Shown here piece by piece: positions 1 through 9,488 of a stretch of DNA of 64,000 bases. Every line of letters starts with the position of its first letter. The stretch's first letter is position 1. The DNA is from Rhynchopus euleeides (taxonomy: Eukaryota > Euglenozoa > Diplonemea > Diplonemida > Diplonemidae), in the NCBI GenBank assembly GCA_963210315.1, contig OY723270.1, forward strand, positions 1,984,001-2,048,000, written 5' to 3'. Both the position numbers and the translations under genes were made by a program. The notes below the pieces were generated by a model. That model was not told the origin of the DNA, made no database searches, and saw only the letters and a list, made by a program, of their open reading frames with translations.

Positions 1-390
1 AGGGCCGCCAAAGCGCGTGAACAAAAGAAGCGGGGTGAAAGACCAGCGGTGTTGACGGACAGCAGAGCGTGTGTGTTTTGCAGAACCGCCAAAGCGCGTG
101 AACAAAAGAAGCGGGGCGAAGGACCAGCGGTGGTGAAGGACAGCAGAGCGGGTGTGTTTTACAGGGCCGCCAAAGCGCGTGAACAAAAGAAGCGGGGTGA
201 AGGACCAGCGGTGTTGACGGACAGCAGAGCGTGTGTGTTTTGCAGAACCGCCAAAGCGCGTGAACAAAAGCAGCGGGGTGACGGATCAGCGGTGGTGACG
301 GACAGCAGAGCGTGTGTGTTTTACAGGGGCGCCAAAGCGCGTGAACAAAAGCAGCGGGGTGAAGGATCAGCGGGTGTGAAGGACAGCTAG
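1..390 (+). repeat. 81-bp tandem repeat array, left end outside window
   Basis: The core GCCAAAGCGCGTGAACAAAA recurs at 7, 88, 169, 250 and 331, an exact 81-bp period with only a few substitutions per unit. Because 81 is a multiple of three, one plus-strand frame stays open across all copies (49-390) as a 27-residue periodic peptide. That may be a by-product of the period rather than a gene. Each unit contains a T-rich stretch ending in CAG that resembles a splice acceptor. The array stops about 30 bp before the first ATG of the retrotransposon at 422, so it could be promoter-like monomers of that element. The window starts inside the array, so its true length is unknown. Confidence 0.9.
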
Positions 391-421
391 AGGCGTACGA
401 CAAGCAGAGTAGTGAGGAAAG

Positions 422-1408
422 ATGGACGTCGACTGGGCTTTGGTCGAGGTGCCGGCCCTCTCTATGGAGCCCGCGGCGGAGCCGATGCAGCACTGCGTGT
501 TCCCCACATGCGCCACCGTCCATGAGGGCGGAACGGCGCACGCATGCAACGCCTGCGGACAAGCCACGACGAGGACATGTGTGCGGGCGCATCTGCACCC
601 GAAGGCAGTGGCGGACCCCTTCGTCGCCCACATGGGCAGCGCCGGATGGGTATGCCCAATGTGCGCGTGGACGAAGATGCAGGCAGGCGGCGCGGCAGCA
701 GCGGAGGAGGCCGCTGAAGAGGAGGACGGGCTGGGGGCGCTGCCCCAACTGGGAGCCGGTGAAGGCCTCAACATGGAGGCGCGCATGACTCGGCTGGAGG
801 CGAAGGTGGAGGAGCAGGCCGAGACCATCGCCGATCTGCAGAGGCAGCTGCAGGAGGCTGACGAGGGTTTGCCGGACGACTTCTCGCCATACGCGGTCGC
901 GACGTGGCGCCCTGGCATATGGAAGGGCGCGGTGCGGCGGCAGATCCGGGCAGAGGTGTCCCGCGTGTTCCGGGAGGCGAGCCTGCCAGCGTCGGGCACA
1001 GATGCGGGGGAATGGATGCACAGCCTCCGCAAATGCTTCGAGCACTTCGACGACGTGCTAAAGCTCATGAAGATGAACACGGAGGAGGAACCCAGCCTGC
1101 TGCCCCTACACCGCATCGTGTGCGAAATGTCGGCTCTGGCCTGCCTCACGGGGTATGTGGCACGTGCCTACTACGAGCACAAGGCGAAGAACATCCCACC
1201 CCTCACGTTCTCGGCGTCTCTGCACCAGCGGCTGGTGGGAGAGGCGAATGATGCGCAGGCGAAGGCGAACCCGCGCCGTTTGGTACCACCGCGTGTGCAA
1301 CAGGGGGCTGACCTGCGCTACACGCCGTACCCCACCGGGAAGACGGGAAAGGGGGCGGAGCAGAGGGCAGTGGGAAAGGGGTCAAAAGGGCCCCGCGGGG
1401 GACAGTGA
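422..1408 (+). CDS. ORF1, gag-like protein of the YR retrotransposon
   Basis: This is a 328-residue protein starting at the first ATG after the 81-bp array. Residues about 20-80 hold a Cys/His-rich cluster (two CxxC pairs plus spaced Cys and His) suggesting a zinc-binding fold. Residues about 120-150 form a short heptad-like coiled coil (from MEARMTRLEAKVEEQ onward). The C-terminus is basic and Gly/Lys-rich, as expected of a nucleic-acid-binding tail. Position as first frame of a YR retrotransposon implies a gag-like structural role. This is inference from order and composition; I see no diagnostic gag motif. The following frames overlap or follow closely. Confidence 0.55.
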   Translation: MDVDWALVEVPALSMEPAAEPMQHCVFPTCATVHEGGTAHACNACGQATTRTCVRAHLHPKAVADPFVAHMGSAGWVCPMCAWTKMQAGGAAAAEEAAEEEDGLGALPQLGAGEGLNMEARMTRLEAKVEEQAETIADLQRQLQEADEGLPDDFSPYAVATWRPGIWKGAVRRQIRAEVSRVFREASLPASGTDAGEWMHSLRKCFEHFDDVLKLMKMNTEEEPSLLPLHRIVCEMSALACLTGYVARAYYEHKAKNIPPLTFSASLHQRLVGEANDAQAKANPRRLVPPRVQQGADLRYTPYPTGKTGKGAEQRAVGKGSKGPRGGQ

Positions 1409-1540
1409 CTCCAGCAGACCACCCACCCAGGAACCAGCCCAACGCCACCCACACCGTCCCCATACGAGTTCATCCTGAAAGAAAAGAAGCAAACCAACAA
1501 GGGCCGCCCCCGCATCAAGCAACAACCACTGTCGAGCGAG

Positions 1541-2419
1541 ATGCGGCTGATCATCATGGAGGCCACGCAGGAGGCTTTGGGGAACGCACTGTCGAGCTCA
1601 TACTGGGCGGCTCTGCGCAGGAGCTACGAGAGGTACCGCGAGTTCAGAGAGGAGTGGTGCAGGGGGGAGGGCCGCACACTACGACACGAGGAGGGGATCA
1701 CCCTGTGGATCACGCATCTGCGGCTCAACGGACTGTCCGCCCCATCGGCACTGCAGTACTTGGGCAACATCATCGCGAGCCTGCGCCGCTTCGAGTCGTG
1801 GGAACAGGAAGGACACGTGCTACGGGACTTCAAGCGAAGCTTGTGCCGCAGCGGAGCATTGAAGCCAGCACAACAGGCGCACCCCGCGACTCAAGAACAG
1901 GCAGCACAGGCAGTGGCTCAGGAACCGCGGCCGCTGGTGCGTCTGGCCGTCGCGATGATGTGGCACGGGGCGGCGAGAGCGTCGGATGTGCAACGACTGT
2001 CAACGCGGGACATCCAGACGGAAGCGAAGTCAGACCAGATCACCATCGTGTGGACCACCACGAAGTCGGACCCTTTCCAGCTGGGGAAGACAACGGGTAT
2101 GTCACTGCCACCGGAGATGCTGAAGATCCTGCGGAGCCGTATGAAAGAGCTAAAGACAGAAGGGAACCTGTTTCCCCCGAGCGTGACATACCGATGCATC
2201 GCGGCGGCGGTGAAAAGGGTGGATGCCCGATTGACGCCGCACTCCCTCCGGAGGGGGGCCCTCCACCATCTGGCACGCAACGGGGTGCCAGTCGAGAAGC
2301 TGATGATGCTGTCGCGACATGCGACCCCCGACGCGGTGTTTCGATACATACCAGCAGCAACGACACAGCGTGTGGCAGACACAGCGGCACTGTCCAAAGA
2401 ACTGGCCAAGAGCGCGTGA
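1541..2419 (+). CDS. ORF2, tyrosine recombinase of the retrotransposon
   Basis: This is a 292-residue protein. The N-terminal half is helical and looks like a core-binding domain (RRSYERYREFREEWC). The C-terminal catalytic domain shows the family signature: an arginine in AARASDVQRL, the H-x-x-R box in TPHSLRRGALHHL, a histidine in LSRHATPDAV and the nucleophilic tyrosine a few residues later in FRYIP. Such enzymes integrate a circular DNA intermediate by site-specific strand exchange, without the target duplication made by DDE integrases. The ATG at 1541 gives the full domain. It lies between the gag-like frame and the RT frame on the same strand. Confidence 0.85.
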   Translation: MRLIIMEATQEALGNALSSSYWAALRRSYERYREFREEWCRGEGRTLRHEEGITLWITHLRLNGLSAPSALQYLGNIIASLRRFESWEQEGHVLRDFKRSLCRSGALKPAQQAHPATQEQAAQAVAQEPRPLVRLAVAMMWHGAARASDVQRLSTRDIQTEAKSDQITIVWTTTKSDPFQLGKTTGMSLPPEMLKILRSRMKELKTEGNLFPPSVTYRCIAAAVKRVDARLTPHSLRRGALHHLARNGVPVEKLMMLSRHATPDAVFRYIPAATTQRVADTAALSKELAKSA

Positions 2420-2421
2420 GA

Positions 2422-4347
2422 CACAGGGGACCAGAGTTTAGCACACATTTCCCGTACAAAAGGAGGAGAGACATCACACGTGAACTACGACGGTATGACT
2501 ACCCGACAGGGGGCGGCGCAGCAGGGGTCGGTGGAGGAAAGGACGGCACCGGCGCGGGGCCCGGGCCGACTCACAACGATGACGCGGCACGCGCAGGGGA
2601 CCCAGCCGCACAGCCGAGAGAGCGCCCAAAGGCATACCACAGGCCTCAGCTCTCCATCCAAGTATACCAACCTCCTGAAGAAACCGACAGCTCCGACGAC
2701 ACGACGGACACCGACTCGGAACACGGACCGGGCATAGACGCCGATCTATACGGGGAGAGTGTCGGCGTGCACCACAAAGGACATATCGTGCGACCTGCCC
2801 ATGAAAGGCAAGACCCATCTGAAGACGACCGCCTTGCTCCGATCTGCGACACGCGCCTCAACCTGGCGCGACTCCGCGAGCTGGACTCCAACGAGGAACT
2901 GCGAGGCGTGTTGGACCTCATTACAGACCCCGAAGCCTTCAGGAATGCGTTGCTCCCCGGAGCACGCGACCACTTCAGAAACAAGTGGAGGATGATATCA
3001 CGCCATACATTGAAACATGTCGACGACCTCATCGCCTACGGCGTTATCGCTATAGCCTGTACTCATGCGATACTCACCTTACCAGCCTTTACCGTGCCGA
3101 AGAAGTCAGGGGGGACACGCTTCATCGTCGACGCACGTACTCTGAACTCGTACATGGCGCGACCGCCAGACATGAGATTGGACGACATCCTGGAGGTGAC
3201 GCGCCGTATCGCTGAGTCAACTTGGGTTGTGCTCGCTGACGCGAGGAGCTGGTTCTACCAGTTTCCGGTGGAGGAGGAGATCCAGCGCTACTTCGGGATC
3301 CGCTTCGGGGACAAGCGGGACGAATTTGTGCCAGCGTTTCTGTCGGTGATGTGCATGAGGTGGTCACACTCACCAGCAATTGCCAACCGGAGTGCGAGGG
3401 TACTCCTCCCTCCAAGAGACGGCATCGTCTGGATAGACAATTTCGTGGTCACAGCCGAGACACTGGACGAGGTGCAGGCGAAGTACAGGGTCTTCCGCGA
3501 AAGGTGCGACTACGTCAACGCGACCCTGAACCTCGACGATGCCGACCACGGGATGCCGACGCAACGTTTCTGCACGTTCGGGATCCAGTTTGACCTGGTG
3601 GAGCATAGATTCCGCATGGACCCTGCATGGGTGGCGAAGGTGGCACAGCGGGAGGAGCTGGCGGAGACGTTGGAGGGAACAACAACGCCGCGGAGGGCCT
3701 TCCGCATCTTCGGATCCATCGTCTGGCAGTCATACGTCATGCGCGCGCCACTGTGTTTCGCCCCCGCAATCCTCTCTTTCATCCGGCGCATAGGACGCCG
3801 GGCGCACGACAACAACGCGGCGTGGGATGTCAACACACGAGTGCCGAACTCAGTGATCCGGGAGACAGCAGCACGGATGGAGTTCATGCGCGATAACAAT
3901 TGGCACCACCAGGCAGACCCAACATCGCGGGCAACGCTGTGGTCCGACGCGTCATCGACGGAGTGGGCGGCGATACTCGAACTGGGAGAGGAGACGGTCA
4001 CACAAGGGGTGTTCACCGGGGCAGATCGGGATGCGCACATCTTCCTGAAGGAGGCCTTCGCCGTGTGGCAAGGGCTACGCATCATCAACTCACAGGACAT
4101 CGCTGTGACGTGCAACACCGACAACCTCCCCCTAGTATTTTGCATGCGGCGAGGGCACTGCGCGAACCACAGAGGTAACCTGCTACTGCAGCGCATATTC
4201 CTCGTGGCACGGACGAAGCGATTGCGGCTCAACCCCCAGTGGGTGCCAACCGACGAGCAGCGGGCTGACACCTACACGCGCGGAACACGAGCCGAACGGG
4301 CAATCCGCCTCGAGCCAGCACATATACCAACACGCAGCACCACGTAA
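2422..4347 (+). CDS. ORF3, reverse transcriptase and RNase H of the retrotransposon
   Basis: The frame is open without interruption from upstream of the recombinase stop to 4347; its true start is not resolved, so the left coordinate is placed after the recombinase. A disordered acidic/Pro-rich leader precedes the RT domain from about 2830. Visible RT landmarks are a fingers block (AFTVPKKSGGTRFIVDARTL), a palm block (VVLADARSWFYQFPV) and a catalytic-loop region (IVWIDNFVVTAETL near 3430). RNase H follows from about 3930 (TLWSDASSTEWAAI), with a downstream acidic residue in FLKEAFAVW and a CNTDNLPLVF block. No methyltransferase domain of the DIRS1 type is seen. Confidence 0.85.
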   Translation, partial: HRGPEFSTHFPYKRRRDITRELRRYDYPTGGGAAGVGGGKDGTGAGPGPTHNDDAARAGDPAAQPRERPKAYHRPQLSIQVYQPPEETDSSDDTTDTDSEHGPGIDADLYGESVGVHHKGHIVRPAHERQDPSEDDRLAPICDTRLNLARLRELDSNEELRGVLDLITDPEAFRNALLPGARDHFRNKWRMISRHTLKHVDDLIAYGVIAIACTHAILTLPAFTVPKKSGGTRFIVDARTLNSYMARPPDMRLDDILEVTRRIAESTWVVLADARSWFYQFPVEEEIQRYFGIRFGDKRDEFVPAFLSVMCMRWSHSPAIANRSARVLLPPRDGIVWIDNFVVTAETLDEVQAKYRVFRERCDYVNATLNLDDADHGMPTQRFCTFGIQFDLVEHRFRMDPAWVAKVAQREELAETLEGTTTPRRAFRIFGSIVWQSYVMRAPLCFAPAILSFIRRIGRRAHDNNAAWDVNTRVPNSVIRETAARMEFMRDNNWHHQADPTSRATLWSDASSTEWAAILELGEETVTQGVFTGADRDAHIFLKEAFAVWQGLRIINSQDIAVTCNTDNLPLVFCMRRGHCANHRGNLLLQRIFLVARTKRLRLNPQWVPTDEQRADTYTRGTRAERAIRLEPAHIPTRSTT

Positions 4348-4420
4348 CCCGCACTCGGCACCGTATGATTACATGACCAACCGGTGCACGAGCACGTCCC
4401 TCCGGAAGAGGGTCCTGGGT

Positions 4421-4495
4421 GTGGAAGCGTCAACGCATCAAACGAAGTATCAACAGTAGAGAAAGAGCGGCAGAGTTGAAGTGACACTTTTAGCA
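4421..4495 (+). repeat. Copy of dispersed GTGGAAGCGTCAAC repeat
   Basis: The stretch starting GTGGAAGCGTCAACGCATCA matches 54937-55010 over its length with very few differences, including the internal GAAGTATCAACAGT and GAGCGGCAGAGTTGAAGTG. The 54937 copy ends in an inverted copy of its own start, so the family may be a small hairpin or MITE-like element. Here the right inverted end is not preserved. It lies between the retrotransposon and the hAT-like remnant. Confidence 0.75.
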
Positions 4496-5648
4496 CCCCT
4501 TTTTCCGGATCAAAACTCGCCATCACCCACCCGTGCGGTCGAGCACCAGAAGAAGAAGCAGTCGGGCGGTGAAGACAAGAACGGCGACAGGCAAGGGGGG
4601 CAGCAGAAGGCGCACGGAGCCAATCCAGCACCGGAATTCGTGAGTGACCTGTCGTATTCACTTTGCGTCGGCAATACCACGGCCAGCCAGGCGGAGCTTG
4701 TGGTGTTGGCGATTCGGAAACACCTGTACCCGAACATGCCCAGCGGACGCGCCCTCTTGCAGAAACACAGCAGCCACACGGATGCACTTCTGAAGGCGCT
4801 GAAAGATGCTCTCAAAGGTCGCACCGTGCCTATTGGCATCGACGGAACTACAGCAGCATCGATCCACACCTCGTACCTCGCTCTGACTGCATATGTTGAG
4901 CAACAACCGCTGCTGGTGTGCGTTGAGGTGTTCAGGCTGGGGTGAGCCCTGACGCAGTGATGCTTGAAGATGTGCTGCAGCGGCTCGAATGCGACTACTC
5001 GTTTACGATCGCGTCTGTCAACATGGACAGATGCGCGACAAACCAGCGCCTCATCAAGCTCACAGGGCGTCTGTCGGTGTGGTGTTTGGGGCATCACGCC
5101 AACAAATGTTGCAAAGACTTCTACACGAAGCGCTTCCCCCTCGCCATCCACTTCGTGACCTTCTTCTCACAGGCGCCGCGCACCACCTCAGAAACGAGGT
5201 GGTCAGCGCTGTTTCACGTCGTTGAGCATGTGGCACCCCGGACCGACCTGCTTGCAAGCTTCTTGCACGAAGAGCTTGAGCGCGCCTACAAACCGCAAAG
5301 TGTCCGAGAGTTAGCACATTTGATCGGAGGGGATGGGTGGGGGGACATGCTCTCGGAGATCCAGACGATGCACAGAGCCTCCTACAGTTCTTCCTCTGGA
5401 TGAGCAACCCCCCCAGCGATCAGAAGTCCTGCTTTGTCGTGGGGGAAGTATGGAAGAGCATCCAACACGTCACCAACGAGGAACAACAACTTCTCAAAGA
5501 GCTGTGGGACACGTTTTCCTCAAGAGAGTTCTTTAAACTCATGGAGGTGATGGACCCGGAAGCAGTTGCCCAGGAGGTGATTGCTGATGAAGTGCTGGAG
5601 GCGTCGGAAGAGAGGTGGCGGGACGTCTTGGGGCGTAACACCACTTAG
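4481..5648 (+). pseudogene. hAT-like (DUF659-type) transposase remnant
   Basis: Three overlapping plus-strand frames (about 4481-4945, 4942-5403 and 5337-5648) read as one transposase. hAT-type landmarks are VPIGIDGTTAASIHTSYLAL (first catalytic Asp region), SVNMDRCATNQ (second Asp), WCLGHHANKCCKDF (the CxxH block) and SETRWSALFHVVE (the TRW block). The frame shifts near 4940 and again near 5340-5400, and the N-terminus lacks an ATG in frame, so the copy looks decayed. Neither shift point offers a convincing GT-AG intron. hAT transposases cut and paste DNA with a DDE-type RNase H fold. No terminal inverted repeats were located; the CGATAT-rich block just downstream may hold subterminal binding sites. 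Confidence 0.65.
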
Positions 5649-5727
5649 CCGGATCCCATCCTTGTGGTGTTGTCTCATGTGGCCACCTAGCCATCCCATT
5701 GCCTCCCTCAGAAGCCTGTAGTAATAG

Positions 5728-5872
5728 TGCGATATGGGCATATCGCATACGATATCAAAGCTGACTAAACACGATATAAATACGATATATTGCGATATAT
5801 TGCGATATCGCCTTAAAAAATACGATACATATCGTATTTACGATATGATACGATATTACGATTCGTACGTCA
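5728..5872. repeat. CGATAT-rich, partly palindromic AT block
   Basis: Within 145 bp of otherwise GC-rich DNA, CGATAT or its complement ATATCG occurs about ten times, in direct and inverted arrangement (for example TGCGATATATTGCGATATCG and the palindromic TACGATACATATCGTATTTA). No reading frame of interest crosses it. Clusters of short direct and inverted motifs near the end of a hAT element are the usual form of transposase-binding subterminal repeats, and this block starts about 80 bp after the transposase remnant. Alternative: an unrelated simple-sequence block or a protein-binding array. Confidence 0.7.
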
Positions 5873-6000
5873 TCCGTGAAAAAGTCGGAAATTTTCAGGT
5901 TTGCCCATATAAACCATGGGTCACAGATTCCGATTTTTGGGTCAGACTCCAAGTTTGACACAAGGGAAAATAGGCAAAATTTTTCACCTATTTTTGGTCA

Positions 6001-6137
6001 CCTAAGGGGGGGCTTCGCTCCGGGTCACTGACCCAAGCTGACCCAGATTGACCCGGAGCGAAGCCCCCCATTTTCCTAAGGTGAAAAACCCCAGGGTGAC
6101 CCAAATTGACCCAAATTGACCCGGAGCGAAGACCCCC
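6001..6137. repeat. 21-bp perfect inverted repeat plus tandem TGACCCA motifs
   Basis: Positions 6007-6027 and 6049-6069 are perfect reverse complements (GGGGGGCTTCGCTCCGGGTC, plus one base) around a 21-nt loop. A further copy of the right arm follows at about 6118-6137. The loop and spacer consist of degenerate TGACCCA / TTGACCCAAA repeats. It would form a stable hairpin if transcribed. No gene is associated with it. Confidence 0.8.
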
Positions 6138-6465
6138 ACTGCGACCATTCCCGGGCCTCGGAAATCAGATTTTGGCCCCTCAAATGCGGTGCCGGTCCGG
6201 ACAAAAAACCGAAAAAATCGTGAAAAATGGCCCATTTTCCCCAGCCAAAAATGGGCCAAAAATGCCCCCGGACACCCCCAGAGACATGTCCTAATCCGGG
6301 GTGCCAGGAGGGGGGACCTTTCGAATTTTTTTTCGAGGAGAGGTCAATTGAACGTTTTTGGACATCTGAGGCCACTGCGACCATTCCCAGGCCTCGGAAA
6401 TGAGATTTTTGGCCCTCAAATGGGGTACCGGTCCCCACGAAATTCCGAAAAATTCATGAAAATCG
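6137..6465. repeat. Degenerate direct repeat, about 236-bp spacing
   Basis: The segment beginning CACTGCGACCATTCCCGGGC at 6137 recurs at about 6373 with a few differences and stays similar for about 90 bp, including GCCTCGGAAAT and the CCGAAAAA-rich stretch. Between the copies is GGGGGGACCTTTCGAATTTT, a motif that recurs near 7002. The style (CCGAAAAATT / AATTTTTCGG runs) resembles the insert at 61869-63557. Confidence 0.65.
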
Positions 6466-6470
6466 AAAGG

Positions 6471-9400
6471 TCCCACGCACCAAATTCTGCCCAAAAATTG
6501 TCAAAAATGGACATGTCATATGCAGCAATGGGGCACCAATCACTCCCCAAATTTTGCACAATGATTCCACGGCAAGCCAGATTTTCTGATCAATTAGTTT
6601 GTTTGAGCATGTTCCTGGCCCTTGTTTGGAAAGTAGATGACCCCTGGCTGGAGAGGACGGTTGTGCTTGACCGGACGGAGAGAGAACCTTCTCCATAACC
6701 ACCTCCACTCCACAATGCCACAAGCGGCAGGAAGGCCGGGTGTTACAGGCCTCAACCAGGGTTCCAAGGCTCTCCACTTCCTGGCTGCGTCAGGGATCAC
6801 CGGGTACAGCGAGCAGGATTCCCTGTCCTGACACCCCAGCATGTGCCACCGGAAGAACCCGAAACAGCAGCCCCCCCTCATGGGGGTTGCAAGAGGCACG
6901 GAAATCGTTCAAATCGGACCAAGTCCGAAAATTCGGCACTTTCTTGGGTACAAATTGCGGTCCGAAATTTTCCGATTTTTTGAAAAAAGGCTAATTCTGT
7001 AAGGGGGACCTTTTCGAATTTTTTTTTCGGGCACTTTTTCCACAAGGAAATGTCCGCCCTGTCCGCTACTGTCCACTACCGATTTCAAGGATCCTCCGTA
7101 GGGGGGAACCACAGAACTTTGCCGATAGTTTCCCGAACGTGACGACCCCGTGCCCCTTTGTCTGACTGAGCAGTCTGCACAGGCAGTGGAACGTTCCACT
7201 CATTGCTGGTCAGATGTCTGGGGTAGTTTCATACTCGACACCGAGGTTGGGTAAAGGGTCGGAGTGTCAACTTCTGGTTTCCTTGGATGCTTGTCATTTC
7301 CATCCGCGTGTGCACCCTTCCCCACCCCCCCTCCCCGTTCCCTTCGGGCCTGCTGCGTACAGAACACCTCACCTGACCTGGGCCCAATCCAGACGCGTGC
7401 CTGCCCATGTGTTTTTAATCTTCCTTCTTGGCTCTTTTCCTTATCTCCACACGTTCCATCCGTCCCCCCAACCCTTGACCTGGGTTGGCCAGACCCTTCT
7501 TCGCACCACTGCAGCCTCAGAGGGGTTCCCCTGACTGAGCCGCTTCGCGCCCCTCCCCACCCACCACACTCCCTCCCTCCCCCCCCTTGTGAACACCGCC
7601 ACACCGCCACACCCACACAGAAAGGGGTGCCTTCGCTCTGTGTCAAGACTGTGCCCAGTGTGCCCTGCCCTATTCTGTTAGGGCGGCTCACGCTGTCCCC
7701 GCGCACTTTACATCGCTTGCAGTGCTGAAGGCACACCCATCCCTGCACCCACCCCTTCCAAACAAAGAGCCTTCTATACAGCAGCGATTTCCCTCGGAAC
7801 CGATCCCTTCCATTTCTTCCCACCTCTCTCCATCTCATAACATCCTCTTCCACCTCAAGCCTGCAAAGCGTATGGTAACACTGATCGTCACAGAGATTTG
7901 CGTAATAAAAGTCCCGCTGCTGATGTGACCCTTTTCACTCCCCCATACTGCTGGGCTACCACACGGCTTATCCCCCCTTAGTCACTTGGATTCAGGGGTG
8001 TGGGAGTGGAGTGGCGTGTAGGGGGGTGCCAGGGGCGTGTGTGCCCCTTCCTTTTGGCGCTGTGCAGGATGGCATACCAACCATGCGATCCTGTATTTGG
8101 TTCAGTGCGAGAAAGGACACGCCCCCACCCCTCCACTCCCCTCCCCGCCACCCCGCGTTTCTACCAAACTTGGTGGTATTGTTGTGTGTCTCTGGAGGGG
8201 AGGGGTGTCACTAGCAAGCGTTGCTGGAGTGCGGCCCTCTTATCCTTCCTGAGCAAGGTATCCATTTCGTGACAATTCCATGCATACCAAGATGCGCCAT
8301 CCCTCAGCGATGAATGTCATGTTTCTGCCCCCTCCCCTCCCCTCCCCACGCCTGACTGTTTCGCCAGATAGGGTCGGGAGGGGGCAAGAAGGGGTTATTT
8401 GCAGTGGTCTACCCTGTGCGGTGCAGCTTAAAAAATGAGGGGGGGAAGTGGGCAGTGCGTTTCACTGGCGTTGGTTAGCCCGTCTCCCCTTTTCTCTACT
8501 CAAAATACTGCTGGCACACTCCAGGGATCTGTCACTTGCTTGCATTGCACGCATCCACTTCATTCAAAAGATGCGGCCCAACCACTGCTTCTCTCTGGAC
8601 GAAGTATGTCACGCACGGCTTCACTTCAAGAATGGGAGGGGCACAAGGAAAATCCAAAGCACAATCCCGCCCGAAATCACAACTCCCGTATAGCCTGGCA
8701 GGAAGTGCCAGCCTCCCCCGGCCCCCTTTTTGCCTTCTTGCTCTTGCTGACGTCTCCCCCCTTCTTGCAGCCCCTCACAGAGGGCCTGTGCTTCCTGTGT
8801 GGGGCACGGCGCCACACACACGCACACTCCCTTCACTTTTTCACTTTTGCATCTTCGATCCGTCGAATGGGTGGTTCTGTCCCCCTTCACTTTTCCTGCT
8901 CTCCAGTCTCGTGGGGGGGATTTTGGGAGAGGCACACAGCATGCTTGTCGTGGTCAGATTTGACTGAAATAGAGGCAGGTGTTATATACCGAACCCTGCC
9001 CGGTGTGGACCGGAAGAACCGCACAGAAGTGAACGTGCTTTCTGCACAGCTGATGAACAGACGCACTGCAGTTGGGGCACAGCTCCCATTGGAACGCCAC
9101 GCAGTGCTGGGTTGTGCCAGAGAGATGGGTGTTGGAGCTGGTCGCCCTCTGAAGCCTATCGCGCTACCCCCACCCCTACTGTTTGCTGGAGAGCGTGCTG
9201 CTTCGCTTTAGCTGGGCGAGGTGTTGTGTGGCGGGAGGTGGTGGGGTGGTGGGGTGGTGGTGTGGGTTGCACGCACAGGCACACAGAGGTAACTCCATCA
9301 GGCCAGGCACAGGGGGCTCATGGAGTAGACCTTTCGAACATAGAATCATCAGACGGTCTCTGGCACACTCTCACTACCCATCCGTACGCAACGCACACAG

Positions 9401-9488
9401 GTTAGTTCCCAGCATCCGACTGCTGGGCACCGGGCAAAGCATCCCGGGACACACGAAGGAGTCACACCCGGCGATCTCTCCTGCCGTT
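6471..9488. other. No gene recognised; pyrimidine-rich intergenic DNA with repeat fragments
   Basis: No reading frame here has credible coding character; longer ones are by-products of C/T-rich composition. Recognisable pieces: 6850-6945 shares the order ACAGCAGCCCCCC, a short C/G hairpin and AATCGTTCAAA with 28972-29060 and 57064-57140. The region 7002-7030 repeats the GGGGGACCTTTTCGAATTTT motif of 6311. The stretch 8529-8555 carries TGTCACTTGCTTGCATTGCA, a dispersed motif also at 29633 and, inverted, near 59127. The final 300 bp (9183-9488) stays open in the frame of the next gene but looks like 5' leader. Confidence 0.6.

Larger units (their letters stand above)
422..4347 (+). mobile_element. 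Tyrosine-recombinase (DIRS-order) retrotransposon, gag-like / YR / RT-RNase H
   Basis: Three same-strand reading frames follow one another: a gag-like protein with a Cys/His cluster and coiled coil, a tyrosine recombinase, and a reverse transcriptase with RNase H. A tyrosine recombinase in place of a DDE integrase defines the DIRS order. The order gag, then recombinase, then RT/RNase H on one strand matches what is described for VIPER elements of kinetoplastids rather than classical DIRS1 or Ngaro, where the recombinase is downstream. All three frames look whole. Terminal repeats were not identified; the left end may include the 81-bp array and the right end lies somewhere in 4348-4420. Treated as a relatively young genomic fossil; age cannot be set without other copies. 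Confidence 0.8.

Noticed and set aside
49-390. 113-residue periodic protein
   Set aside because: The frame is open because 81 is divisible by three; no start context, no other support. Kept as a tandem repeat.
7200-7853. 217-aa minus-strand frame
   Set aside because: Gly/Arg/Trp-rich translation of a pyrimidine-rich strand; no domain and no start context.
8435-9211. 258-aa plus-strand frame
   Set aside because: Composition follows C/T-rich DNA, it contains a dispersed repeat motif and no domain.
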